Origin: Cyclaneusma minus
Lineage: Eukaryota > Ascomycota > Leotiomycetes > Marthamycetales > Marthamycetaceae
Assembly (NCBI GenBank): GCA_037179335.1
Contig: JAKZHN010000022.1
Coordinates: 310,001 to 374,000, forward strand
Length of the DNA stretch: 64,000 bases
Reading direction: 5' to 3'
The position numbers were made by a program, and so were the translations under genes. Shown in pieces: positions 1 to 10,893 of this stretch; position 1 is the stretch's first letter, and each line of letters opens with the position of its first letter. Under the pieces are notes generated by a model, which saw only the letters and a program-made list of their open reading frames with translations, was not told the origin of the DNA and searched no databases.

Positions 1-1460
1 AAGCAGCAAAAGCGAAAAAGTTGCAACAATAGCTGGCGAATAGGGAGCGTTCGAAGATGATGTGGCCCGGTGCGAAAGGATGCGAGGCAACTTTCATTTC
101 GACGAACACGAAGAGTGCGAAGAGGGGAACGGAGAGGCTGAGCGTGACGATGGCGATTTTCGAGCTCCAGGATACGTTGCTGCCGTAGTGGAGACCGACG
201 AGGAGGTTGAGCACGGCTGCTACTAGCGTTAGGGCGCCGAGGAAGTCGATTTGGCGGAGCTTTTGCTTCCAGTGGGAGTCTTCGATTTGGGGGAGATCGA
301 GGACGAAATAGACGGCTATGATGGCGACGAGGCAGAGGGGCGCTTGGAATAGGAATGCCCCTGCGATGTCATGTCAGTTGTGAGAGATGGGATCATCGGA
401 CCAGCTTTACGGAATCTGAGGTATAGGGGCGAATGTAAAGTGGGTACTCACATCTCCATCCAATAACATCCACAAACAGACCACCTAGGGGCGCTCCCGA
501 ACCAGCACCGGCCGCAAAGACGATGTTGATATACCCCTGCCACAACCCTCGATCTCTCAACGGGATAATATCACTGAACAGTATTGACACAACCGTAGTC
601 ATGCCCGCACCGCCAATCCCTATTTTATACCAGGTTCTGAATCAACACACCATTCTCACACATCAGGGGTTCCCACTTTCTCACAAGTCCAGTGAGGCTT
701 CTCACAATCCACAGTCCGGGAACGAAAAAGGAAGAACATACCAGCAAAAGCCCTCGCAGCAACCAACTCCTGAATATTCCTCGCCAAGCCACACAAAAGA
801 CATCCAATTCCAAAAATCGTATACGCAAACAACAGACAGCTTTTCCGTCCGAAGATGTCTGAAAGCTTGCCATACAACGGTTGGATACTTGTGAGTGTGA
901 GGAAATACCTGTTTCGTCTTAGCACAGAAGTTAAATAAAAACCGCGATCATTCCAAGAAACACGACTCTCCCGCCCCCGCAGAGTTATATCAATGGATTC
1001 GCTAGACAGGTGAATGGAAGGCAAAACTTACGCAGTAGCAATCCAGCTCGTACTACTCAATGCCTTCAACTCGCTGCCAATCCTGCCGTAGCTGCTGACT
1101 ACTATTGTTTGATCTGCTGCTGCGAGGAAAATCTGTTTACACATTTATATATTAGCGTTTCTGAATGATCACGGGGTTCGTCACGCGATACATATCATTT
1201 TAGATAAGTTCTTTTGGATGCTCGAGAATGGGAGTTTCACTTACACCGATCCCAACAGCAGGAAATAGCACAGGTAACTTCTTCATCAACTCAGGCATAC
1301 CCTGATACTCCTCTTGTTCAGGAGCAGCGGCTTCCACATCCCCATTTGTCTCGCCGCCATTGGCAGTTCCGTACGCGGGTGCATTGCCGTTTGGCTTGAG
1401 GAGAGGAGCCCGATCATTTTCGGCTGTGGCGAGCGAGGCGCTGCCATTGGTAGCGGGCAT
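1..1460 (-). CDS. MFS transporter of the DHA2/Fnx1-Vba type (partial at the left edge)
   Basis: Major-facilitator transporter, 5' part only; the 3' end lies beyond the window. I read five exons: 1460-1245, 1132-1032, 908-742, 619-452 and 360-1, all with GT/AG introns that keep frame. The N-terminus is hydrophilic (MPATNGSAS..., ENDRAPLL) and is followed by the first membrane segment with AADQTIVV. The family motif A appears as GKLSDIFGRK, followed by the run of helices ending in the GAPLGGLF loop. This arrangement matches 14-helix drug:H+ antiporters and the fungal Fnx1/Vba vacuolar basic-amino-acid transporters. Substrate and membrane cannot be fixed from sequence alone. An in-frame ATG lies upstream at 1658, but the start at 1460 fits the usual length of the N-terminal tail. 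Confidence 0.88.
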
Positions 1461-2210
1461 CTTGTGAACTGAAACCGCTCTCTCTCTAGTTAAGAGTTTT
1501 CCAGCAGTGACTTGTGGAGGGGCATAGGGATATAAGAAACCATAAATAATTTTCGCGGTAAGACCGTAAGAACTAAGAATGCGGGGATTGCCAAATTCGG
1601 ACTGATAGTCGGAGATGCGCGCGGCGTTCGGAGCTGGGATGCGGATTTTATGTGCCATTGACCAATGAGGATGGTTAATGGGAGTAGCTTATCTCAACGA
1701 CAATATTATTTGTACCTTAGTGGACGGGATGAACTTGTATTTTTGTTTGATGGCGGGGGTTTTTGTCTCGTTGGTGAGAGGTTGTCGAATGCGCGAGCGA
1801 CTGCAACCGTAGACACTTGAATAAAGCACATCATCGACCACGCCCAAGTTATAGAGGAACCATCTCCTCTTGCTATGCGTTGCCAGTCTGTCAAGCTGCA
1901 AAATGAACGCGATGATCGCCCACTCATCGAATGCAGATTGCAAAGATTTTGAGCGATGTGAACACTCTCGTCCGGACTGGTTCTCTTCGATAGGAGCCGG
2001 CGTCAAGTCTGGTAGGATGGTCGCGGAGTCCGTGGTGTACCGCCATTGTCAAGAGCACCTGTGTCGCTTTTGCTTCAAGATATAAACCACTTGTTCCACC
2101 GAGGTATTGGTCACTAAAACGCCAGTAGCAAGCTCCACCACCAACGCCAAACCCAGCCTACCCGAATCTGATGCGCGAAGATCCTCGTCACTCCCTTAGC
2201 AAAGCAGCCA
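1461..2210. other. Intergenic spacer upstream of the MFS gene
   Basis: Short overlapping frames only, with no recognisable domain. It holds the promoter side of the MFS gene and the 3' side of the Mtw1 gene. I see no repeat or RNA gene. Confidence 0.5.
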
Positions 2211-3441
2211 TCACTGAATCTCACCATGCCCTCCCCCATCTTTCCCCTTCCCATTTCCCTCCCCAGCGTTCACCCCCTCACCACCCCCAACCATCCCCAC
2301 AATCCTCTCCAACCCCTCTACCTCCTCTCTCCCAACCTTCCTCCCACCCCCTTGCCATTCACCATCCCTAACCTCTCCCTGTTTCCCCAACTCCAGCCCC
2401 CTCACATTCTCCAAATAGCGCCTCGTCTGGCCCTCCACATACTCCAACCTCTGCCTCCTATGACTCTTCTCCTCCTGCTTCACATTCTGCCCATTATCCA
2501 ACTCCCACTCACTCGACAGCGCCGCCAATTGCGGCCTTAGTTGTTGCAGCAGCGACTTCAAGGAAGGCAATTGAGAGAGCGTGAAGGATGTTGTGGTAGA
2601 CAGGGGTGTAGAAGTGCCCGCGGAGCGGAGGAATGGGTTGTGGAGAAGGAACGAGAGGTTGGGCTGTTCGGTGTCCGCTGATAGTGAGGCAGCAGGTTCC
2701 CCTGTTTCGGTATCTATGTCCATGGGTTCGGCCTTGGGGCCCGGTGAGAGAATGGTTTGTAGGGAGGATATGAGGGCTTCGTTGCGGCGCTTCTCGGCGA
2801 GGAGGAGGTGTTGCAGGCGTTGGGATTCTTGATAGCGGCGACGTAGGAGCTGGACGCTTTCTGGTGTTGGCGCATCGGGGGAAGGATCGAAATTGAGCCC
2901 CTATATAATTTCCCAAACTTAGAATGGCGTCACAGATGCTTGGGGGGGAGGGATTGGGGAGCGGGGACATACTTCGTAATGGCTCAACTTCACCCAGTCG
3001 CGCAATTCTTCGGGCACACTGAAGATGTTGCGCATGGCGAAAATCTCCATCTTATCAAAATTCTTGTCTACAGTGGCCTGCAGAAGTGTCTCGAGCTGGT
3101 GCACGCCATTTTCGATCTCGTGTCGCGCTTTTGCTTCGACTTCTGCGACGGCTCGCTCGTGCTCTTCTGGGGAGACATTTTGGCTCTTTGATTTTGCAGA
3201 TGGCCGGGGGAGCTTGAAGCCGAGGTTCTGGGGCGGTTGGGCGAGGAGGCCGTTCTCTACGGCGTCGGTGGCTTTGGTGACTAGCTCGTTGATGGTGTTG
3301 ATGATGTCGTCGAGGAGGGACTGTGAAGCTTGTTAGATTTGATCACTCCACCCTAACAAGATTTCAAGTTCAACTTGCAATTGGCGTGTAGCGGAAGTGC
3401 TCGGTGAGAAGCTCCGTCACCAGATCATCCAGGGAGCTCAT
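2211..3441 (-). CDS. MTW1: Kinetochore protein Mtw1/Mis12 (MIND complex)
   Basis: Predicted 366-residue subunit of the MIND/Mis12 kinetochore complex, which links inner centromere chromatin to the Ndc80 and Spc105/KNL1 complexes. Exons are 3441-3379, 3320-2973 and 2900-2211. The N-terminal pattern typical of Mis12 is clear: LTEHFRYTPI joined across intron 1 to SLLDDIINTINELV. A helical region (ENGVHQLETLLQ, KNFDKMEIFAMRNIF) and a coiled-coil C-terminal half follow. Intron 1 has a GC donor (GCAAGT), the common non-canonical fungal splice site; reading it this way restores the conserved motif. The C-terminal tail is glycine-rich and low in complexity. It diverges from the m-AAA protease gene, with about 700 bp between the starts. 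Confidence 0.88.
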
Positions 3442-4135
3442 GGTTTCGGGCTACATCAGAGTTTCGAAGATGTTGTGTCGCAAGTTCATCCGATTTCGTG
3501 GGGCAGACGCGCTGTTGACTTGTAAATAGAGTCACGGCGTCTCGGAGTCAAAGGAGCCTCAGCTGAGAGACAGCAGCCTCGCTCCTTTACAACTAATTTG
3601 GCCATATAAAATCATGAAATTGAGAGTAAACTACTGGAGATATCTCTTGTATAGTTTACTCAGCCAATCCATTGCTCAAGAAGTTATGGTAAACTGTCAG
3701 ACCAAGCGTCGGCCCTAGCCGTGGTAGAGTCGAGGTTGGGCAAAGTGACAGGAGAGGCCAGACTAAATAGCAAGTAACCCTTTGTAAAAGGGGTACACAA
3801 ATTTTGTTGGTCATTCTTTCCAAATATAACAATCCGCTTTCGGGATATAATTTCTCTCCTGATATAAATGGCCTTCTCAAGGCCTCGATAGTCCGCATCA
3901 TCGTATTCGGGTTAGTCAGCGCGACTGGTGCATCTTCACTTTCTGCCCAAGCTTCTAGAACGCTTGTCGACTCGATGTCATTGAGTGGACTCTCCAACTC
4001 ATACCACCACCAGCCGCCACTCTACGACCCCTACGAGCAGCACGCTGCCACCCCCGATGAGATAGCCAGGAATCTGGAAGTCTGTTCCTCGACCTCAGGA
4101 ACCCATCCCAATTCCGCCTCAGCTACAATCTCGAC
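3442..4135. promoter_or_regulatory. Shared divergent promoter region of MTW1 and the m-AAA protease gene
   Basis: A 694-bp stretch between two divergent starts. It must hold both promoters and 5' leaders. No coding frame is supported. Individual factor sites were not assigned. Confidence 0.5.
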
Positions 4136-6833
4136 ATGTCGACCATCCTGCGCCACTCCGGCCGGATAGCTCGCATCTCCCAACTCTCCCGACGAACTGC
4201 CAATTCCACGAGCATCCGCATATCGCATCTGTCTCCCAGACCCGCCTCTCATACTCTCCGCTCCCAGCAACGATTTTACGCTGCGCCACCTCCAAAGGAC
4301 CCCAAGAACGCCAAGAAGAGTGAAGGCGGCAAGTCCGACAAGAAGGCCGACAAGTCGTCATCTTCGAAAAGTGCGCCAGGAACCGAGCATATCTACAATG
4401 GCAAGAAATCGCCCATGTCGCCCTCTGAGGGCGAGTCCGCTGGGGAGCCCGTGATGAAGGTCACTGCAGAGCAGGCAAAAGACCTCGACAAACTTTTGGC
4501 CGAAGTGAGCCAAGGCCTGCCCAAGGTCACAGTGGAGGCTCTTACACTGGCCTTTGAGGAGATGAAGAAGGAGGGAATACCACCAGAAATTCAGGAGATC
4601 CTGACATCCATGAAAGACGGGAAGCCATTGAGTCTGGTGGCTGCTGCGCGGGTCACGCGAGTCGCGACAACAATGTCGTGGAAGAAAGCCGCAGAGGATA
4701 TCCACAAGGAGATGAATGAGAAGATGAAGGAGGGCCCCAAAGCGGACGCCAATGGATCGAAAACCGATTTCAAGCAGAACCGCAAGCCGGACCCGCCAAC
4801 ATTGGACTGGAACACCTTTCTCGTGACATGTTTCGCGACATGGTTGATGTACAAGACCCTCGGTCCAGGCGATTCCGAGCGGGATATTACGTTCCAAGAA
4901 TTCAGAACGACCTTCCTCGAAAAGGGGCTGGTAGAGAAGCTGACTGTCGTCAACGGTAACAAGGTTCGCGTGGATCTTAACCGAGAATTGGCTGCCAGCA
5001 TGTACCCAAATACGCCGGCTGCTAACCCCAACTTCCACTACACCTTCACTATTGGCTCTGTTGAATCCTTTGAGCGACAACTGGAGCAGATTCAGGAGGC
5101 ACTGGGCATTCCGCCCACAGAACGCATTCCTGTGGCTTACAAGAACGAGTCATCAATGGGCAACGCCCTTATTTTCTCTTTCGGACCTACACTGGTGTTC
5201 CTGGGTGGTCTTATCTACCTTAGCAGGAGAGCTCAGGGTGGAGGAGGCGCGAGTGGAATCTTCAATGTGGGCAAGAGCAAGGCTAAGATGTTCAATCACG
5301 AAACGGATATCAAAGTTAAGTTTGCCGATGTTGCAGGAATGGACGAGGCAAAGCAAGAGATTGTGGAATTCGTCAGCTTCTTGAAGAAGCCCGAACAGTA
5401 CATCAGATTAGGCGCCAAGATTCCTCGCGGCGCCATCCTGTCCGGCCCTCCAGGTACTGGTAAGACGCTGCTAGCGAAGGCCACCGCCGGCGAGTCAGGA
5501 GTACCTTTCTTCAGTGTCAGCGGTTCCGAATTCGTGGAGATGTTCGTAGGAGTGGGTGCATCCCGAGTGCGAGATCTGTTCAAGAAAGCACGGAGTCATG
5601 CACCTTGTATCATCTTCATTGATGAAATCGATGCCATCGGAAAAGCTCGAGCGAAAGCTGGCAGCTTCGGTGGAGGCAATGACGAGCGGGAGGGCACACT
5701 GAATCAAATTCTGACGGAAATGGACGGCTTCAACACTTCTGAACAAGTCGTTGTGTTGGCTGGGACTAACAGACCCGATGTACTTGACAAAGCTCTTATG
5801 CGTCCGGGACGTTTCGACAGACATATCTCGATAGACAGACCAACAATGGATGGCCGTAAACAGATCTTCCTGGTTCACGCAAAGAAAATCACTACTGATG
5901 TTGACCTGCAATACCTGGCCGGACGCCTCGCAGCACTGACTCCTGGATTTTCTGGTGCTGATATCGCCAACTGTGTCAACGAAGCTGCCCTCATCGGTAA
6001 GTAAAACCCAGCCCCTTTTCGTATATGAAAAACTCCCACTAACCATCGTAGCTGCACGAACAAACGCCAAGACCGTCGAGATGATCCACTTCGAACAAGC
6101 CATCGAGCGCGTCATCGGCGGCCTCGAGAAGAAATCCAAAGTGCTCAACCCCGAAGAAAAGCGCGTCGTCGCCTACCATGAAGCCGGCCACGCCATCTGC
6201 GGCTGGTACTTCAAGTACGCCGATCCACTCCTGAAGGTATCGATCATCCCTCGTGGCCAAGGTGCTCTCGGCTACGCCCAATACCTGCCCGCCGGCGACA
6301 CATACCTCATGAACGTGCACCAGCTTATGGACCGTATGGCCATGACGCTCGGTGGCCGCATCTCCGAAGAACTGCACTTCGAAACCGTGACCACCGGCGC
6401 CTCTGACGATTTCAAGAAAGTCACACGCATGGCTACTGCCATGGTGACGCAATGGGGCATGTCCAAAACCATCGGTCCCTTGTCTTTCGACGACAATGAA
6501 AACCAACTCCACAAGCCCTTTGCTGAGTCTACAGCACAAGCTATTGATCTAGAAGTTCGCCGCTTTGTGGATGAGGCTTACAAGCAGTGCAAAGATCTTC
6601 TTACTGAGAAGAAGAAGGAGGTGGGCATTGTGGCGGAGGAATTGCTGGCTAAGGAAGTGTTGGGGAGGGAGGATATGATTCGCTTGTTGGGACCGAGGCC
6701 GTTTGAGGATAATGCGGAGTTTAGTAAGTATTTTGATGGGGGGAGCAAGAGTGCGCCGCCGCCGCCGCCGAGTGAGGTTGATGGGCCGGAGGATCCAGAG
6801 CCGGGGGCGCCGCAGCCTACTATGTTTAAGTAG
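4136..6833 (+). CDS. Mitochondrial m-AAA protease subunit (Afg3/Yta12 family)
   Basis: An ATP-dependent zinc metalloprotease of the mitochondrial inner membrane that degrades misfolded membrane proteins and matures some matrix proteins. Exons are 4136-5996 and 6052-6833, giving 880 residues; the 55-nt intron carries a CTAAC branch site. In order there is a basic mitochondrial presequence, an FtsH extracellular-type domain between two membrane segments ([11 protein letters not shown] and the segment near [19 protein letters not shown]), Walker A GPPGTGKT near residue 435, Walker [12 protein letters not shown] near 491, the SRH with RPGRFDRHI, and the zinc motif HEAGH near 662. The C-terminal LLGPRPF is typical of the family. 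Both Afg3 and Yta12 are close; Neurospora is known for a single such subunit, MAP-1, so I do not choose between the two yeast names. Confidence 0.95.
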
Positions 6834-8655
6834 ATGGGTGGTTCGGGAAAGCCTCTAGGGCCGGTAAAGGATTGTCTTGATAAGAATGAAGCGCAGTAGA
6901 GGGAAGGGAAGGGATGAAGACAAGAGCGGCGGAGTGGAATGCAGGGGGTGGGCTGGGGAGGCATTGTAACATACCACACAAACGAAAGAAAACGGAATTC
7001 AGCTGAGCTAGAGATGTAGCTGTGTGACCTCAGGGCCTCATGTGAGAGGGTTTGTATATTTGTATTGTTTGAGGCGCACGGCTGTGCTTGCTCTGTGACG
7101 GACGGAACATGGAGCGGGTTAGCATGTTTAGTACCTACGAAAGAAGAAACGACTCACCTCACATCCTCCGTATGCTTACTGCCTGATGGCCCGAGAAAGC
7201 GTATGTGAGTACATCAGAGCGAGTCACATGCCACTGCACATGAAGCGCTTTTCCAGCGCCAACAGATACTTAAAAATATGGCGATTGGGAGATAACAAGT
7301 ATGTGCGGGAATGAGAGAGCTTTTCTTACCCATCATCACCACCTCTCAAGCAGACCGCTGAAATTAAAAGGGGTGCAGCTATCATCTACACACCCGTCCA
7401 TCCTCTCACCCTCAAACTCGAAACACCGCATCCAGACCATCCTCCAAAGCGCATCTAGACCCCCTCGCTCCCTTCCTGCCTGACCACACAAGCCGTACAT
7501 AGTACCCGCAAACTCCACTGATTCTCCCCATGGCACCGTCGTCCCGACTCGTCCGGACCGTCCTCGCACCCAGGCCAACATCCACACATCCAAGCTCCAG
7601 TCCCGTCCAAGCAATGCCAGGCAATTCCCACATACTACAATTCAATGTTTTCAACTTTTTTCGTCCAATTAGCGAGCGGTGAACAGAGCTGCTCTGTGCG
7701 CATACTAGAAGCGTGCAGTACCTAGACTGGAGTCCGGTGGTTTTAGCAACTTAACGGCCGCGTAGGGGGTGCATTGACGCTTGCCGCGTGAGCATAGGCG
7801 GCCTTTGTAGGGTGGTTTTAACTGGGTTCGCGACTATTGAAGCTTCGACGGGTAGAACATCCCAGGCTCCGAAGGTGTAGCACGAGCTCCGACGGCTAGA
7901 CTATGTGTAGCTGCAACAATTGCCAACTCAATTGCACGACCTCGAGGAGCTTGAGCTGGAGTCAATCGAAAAGGGGCCGGTAATCAGCTGTTTTCATGCC
8001 GTCAATTCCCAGATGGATTGGTGTCTCTCATACTTCTCGTATTATCGTGAGATGGAGCGAGGCTGGTGGAGGTGAAGCCAACAATGGTGATGTGACTCGG
8101 AATCGCCTCATGTTCTTGTCGTCGTCTACAAGCTCACCGGATTTCAATGCATAAAAGAGACAGCATATGTTCACGTGGTATCGGATGCAATTGCTCGTGT
8201 ATGATTGAGTTGTACTCATTGATTTCTTTGTATTTGGGCTGTTGTAGCTGGTCTTCAGTCTACTCGCCATCTATCATCTATGTGAAAGCCCTGGAAGTCC
8301 AAAGATTTCCTCAGTCACTGTTCAGTCCATCCCATTACATGCCTCTCATCCCATTACATGCCTCTCATCCATGTTATCTTCCCTTCCAATCATTGTCAGA
8401 CAAGTGACACAAGTTCCTCCTCTTTTTGCATCCACCACCCATTTTGCTTCGTTCATTCATCGTACAGAATGCTCCCAAAGAACGCCTAAGCCAACCAAAA
8501 GCATGGGGTTCGAAAGCATCCGTCCCAAGGGTATATTGTGAAAAGAACCCATCCGCCCATGCATAAAGAATCCACCGGTGACAAAAGGAATAGAAGGCGT
8601 TAAAGTAAACTTGTCGAATGTTGACTTGTCGTAGGTTGCGAAGCAGTCGGATGCA
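6834..8655. other. Intergenic spacer, convergent 3' ends
   Basis: About 1.8 kb between the 3' ends of the m-AAA gene and the CBM48-like gene. No gene is recognised. The only structure seen is a perfect 19-bp tandem duplication at 8331-8368. Confidence 0.5.
8331..8368. repeat. Perfect 19-bp tandem duplication
   Basis: CCCATTACATGCCTCTCAT occurs twice in a row with no mismatch. It lies outside any supported coding region. Confidence 0.85.
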
Positions 8656-10893
8656 TCAGTTGGCCCTAACAATAGCACCCCCCAAATATCCCAAATCGAT
8701 CATGAACTCCTCGAGCGCGGAGACCTGGGGGAGGACTGGCGCGTCGGTCATAACAGGGCCGAAGGTCATCCTCGCTGATGCACCGCTCGAGGTGCTGCTT
8801 TTGATGCCGGTAATTTCGGGTGCCGCCGTGTTTGCTTTCAACAGCGCTCTCGCAGAGCTGAACTCGTGATCTGGCAAACTGTAGTTTTGGAACTTCGGGT
8901 ATGGTGCCATTCTCGGAGGCGAAGATTCTTCAGCGATAGGGGAAAGAGGATCGCATGAGTCGTCGTCGTGCGAGTCATAGGCGTTGGAGGAGTCGATGCC
9001 GGAATCTTCAGTGGGTGAGGAGAGATCGGGTGTTGGAGAGATGGAGGTGGGGATTGAAATTGGGTCGAGTTTGGGTTGAGGTGGGAGGGGGAAGGCGGAG
9101 TCTTCGCGTGGGGGGTGCGAGAGGTTGCGGCTGAGCATAGGTGGAGGGCGGGAGAGTGGTGGTGGGGCGAGGCGGGTGTGAATGCCGCTGATGGGGGAGA
9201 GAGGCGAGAAGGGGGCGAAGTCATCGTCTTCTTCTTCGTCGTCTTCGACTACTTCGTCGGGGACGGAGAGCATAGCGGTTTGGACGCAGGGGGGTGGTGC
9301 GGGTGATGCGACTGGTACTCGGAGAGGCGGGATGTCTCGTGTGTTTGTAATGATTTTGCGAGATGGAGGAATGACAGACGTGGAGGCGAGAGGCGGAGAA
9401 GGGAGACTGGGGAAAGGAATTCTGGTGGGTGATTTGCTGTCGACTGTGAAGTTGCGACGATGAATTTTCGCTGGACTGGCACTATTTGTGAGGCAGGCAT
9501 CGATGCTCTTAGGTAGAGCGGCGATAGGAGCGGCAGGAGTGGCAGGAATCATAGGTCGGCCTCGTTCAATGCTCTCGGGCGAGGAAGGCCTTGAGGCATC
9601 CCTTGAAGAAGGCTTCAGACCGAACATTGTTCGTGGGATCCATCGTTGTTTTCGCTTTGTTGGAGAAGTCGACCGCGTTGAAGACAAAGACCGATCCGAG
9701 CCAGAGGAAGACCTAGGGTTTGTCGTTTCCAGGAGTGAAGGTGATGTCCTCACCCTGGTACGTACCTCTGGTCTTGCTGGTGGAGGACGTGGTGTCAAGA
9801 ACTTGTCTTCTGGGTTCATGGTCTTCACATCGCCATTCACGGAACTTGTCGATGCACTACGCGTGCGCCTTGGGTTGACCTCGACCGGTACCTGGAGCAG
9901 ATTTACTGGCTGGCCGGGTAGGAGAGGGCAGGTGGTAGTTGATGGAACTGAAGAGTCATGCATCTCGGTGCCATCATCAGATTCATACTGAAGACCGTTA
10001 GCGACCGAGTCCGAGTTCGAGTTTAGAGCAAGGGTGGCACTCACGTAATACCAATATGTCTGACCCATTTTCAAACCTCCGTCACGTGTGGGGCTCTTCT
10101 GACCAGTGCCGTCACATGTGATGCCTTTGAACTGATAACAGCCACGCCATTGGCCATGGGCTCTTCGAGTGTCTCGCTCCATCGGATAGCGCTTGCTGAA
10201 GTTATCCCAAGACCCGACGAGATGGATAGATTGAGTCGGGAAGCTGGTCTGCCTGTGGTGATGGTAAGCGACTGTGAAGTAAGACGCTGCTTCTTCTTCG
10301 ACGATGCTGTGATGAGACTTGGTGCAGATGGAAGAAGACTAAAGATAGTGTGAGGAGGGCATGAAAGATATATGAACAGATCAGAGTTCGTCGAGAGAAC
10401 TCAGCTTGTCAAAGCCAGTGTAACCGCTGGGCGCCGGGCAATGAAAAGCCAAGGGGCGAAACGGATACCACAAGCATTAAACTTTGACAACAAAATAGAA
10501 AAATGGGGTATGGTTGGTCCGCCTCTCAGGCACCGACAGCTGAAAAAGCATGTTGAGGCGATATAAGAAGAGCCAAGGTCTTCATATCCCACTAGCCTCG
10601 TAACGCTCTAGAGCGGATGGCCATTGGTGGTAGGCTGAAGTTTGCGGCTGAACGTGCTGGGAACCCTTGGCAACTAGCAGACGACAGCAGAGAGAGAAAA
10701 GCAAGTTTTGCAGGTAAAGATCCCAAGGGGAGCTCAGGCCGCAGGACAAGCAGGAAACAAGGTTTGCGGCCAACCATCAACGGCGAGAAGTGCAAGGATG
10801 AAGCAAAACGGCCAGGCGGGAATAGAGTTGCGAGAAAAAGCAAAAAGTCTGGACTAACAGCATGAAGGTTATGAGGGTCGTCGTGGGATCCAT
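8656..10893 (-). CDS. Protein with N-terminal CBM48/AMPK-glycogen-binding-like fold, Ser/Pro-rich
   Basis: The N-terminal half reads HLVGSWDNFSKRYPMERD, then GQWRGCYQF and YWYYYESDDGTEMHD across an intron (10044-9988). This is the pattern of the early-set carbohydrate-binding domain in AMPK beta subunits and CBM48. The remaining ~400 residues are disordered, rich in Ser, Pro and Arg, with an acidic run (DDEEEDDDFAPF), and end in LGYLGGAIVRAN. The domain frame stays open upstream to a stop with no ATG, so a separate first exon is needed. I propose 10893-10859 (MDPTTTLITFM...) joined at 10252, which makes a 606-nt intron; that first exon is inference. If it is wrong, the start lies elsewhere between 10183 and 10900. 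Role unknown; a regulatory or polysaccharide-related function is only a guess. Confidence 0.65.
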
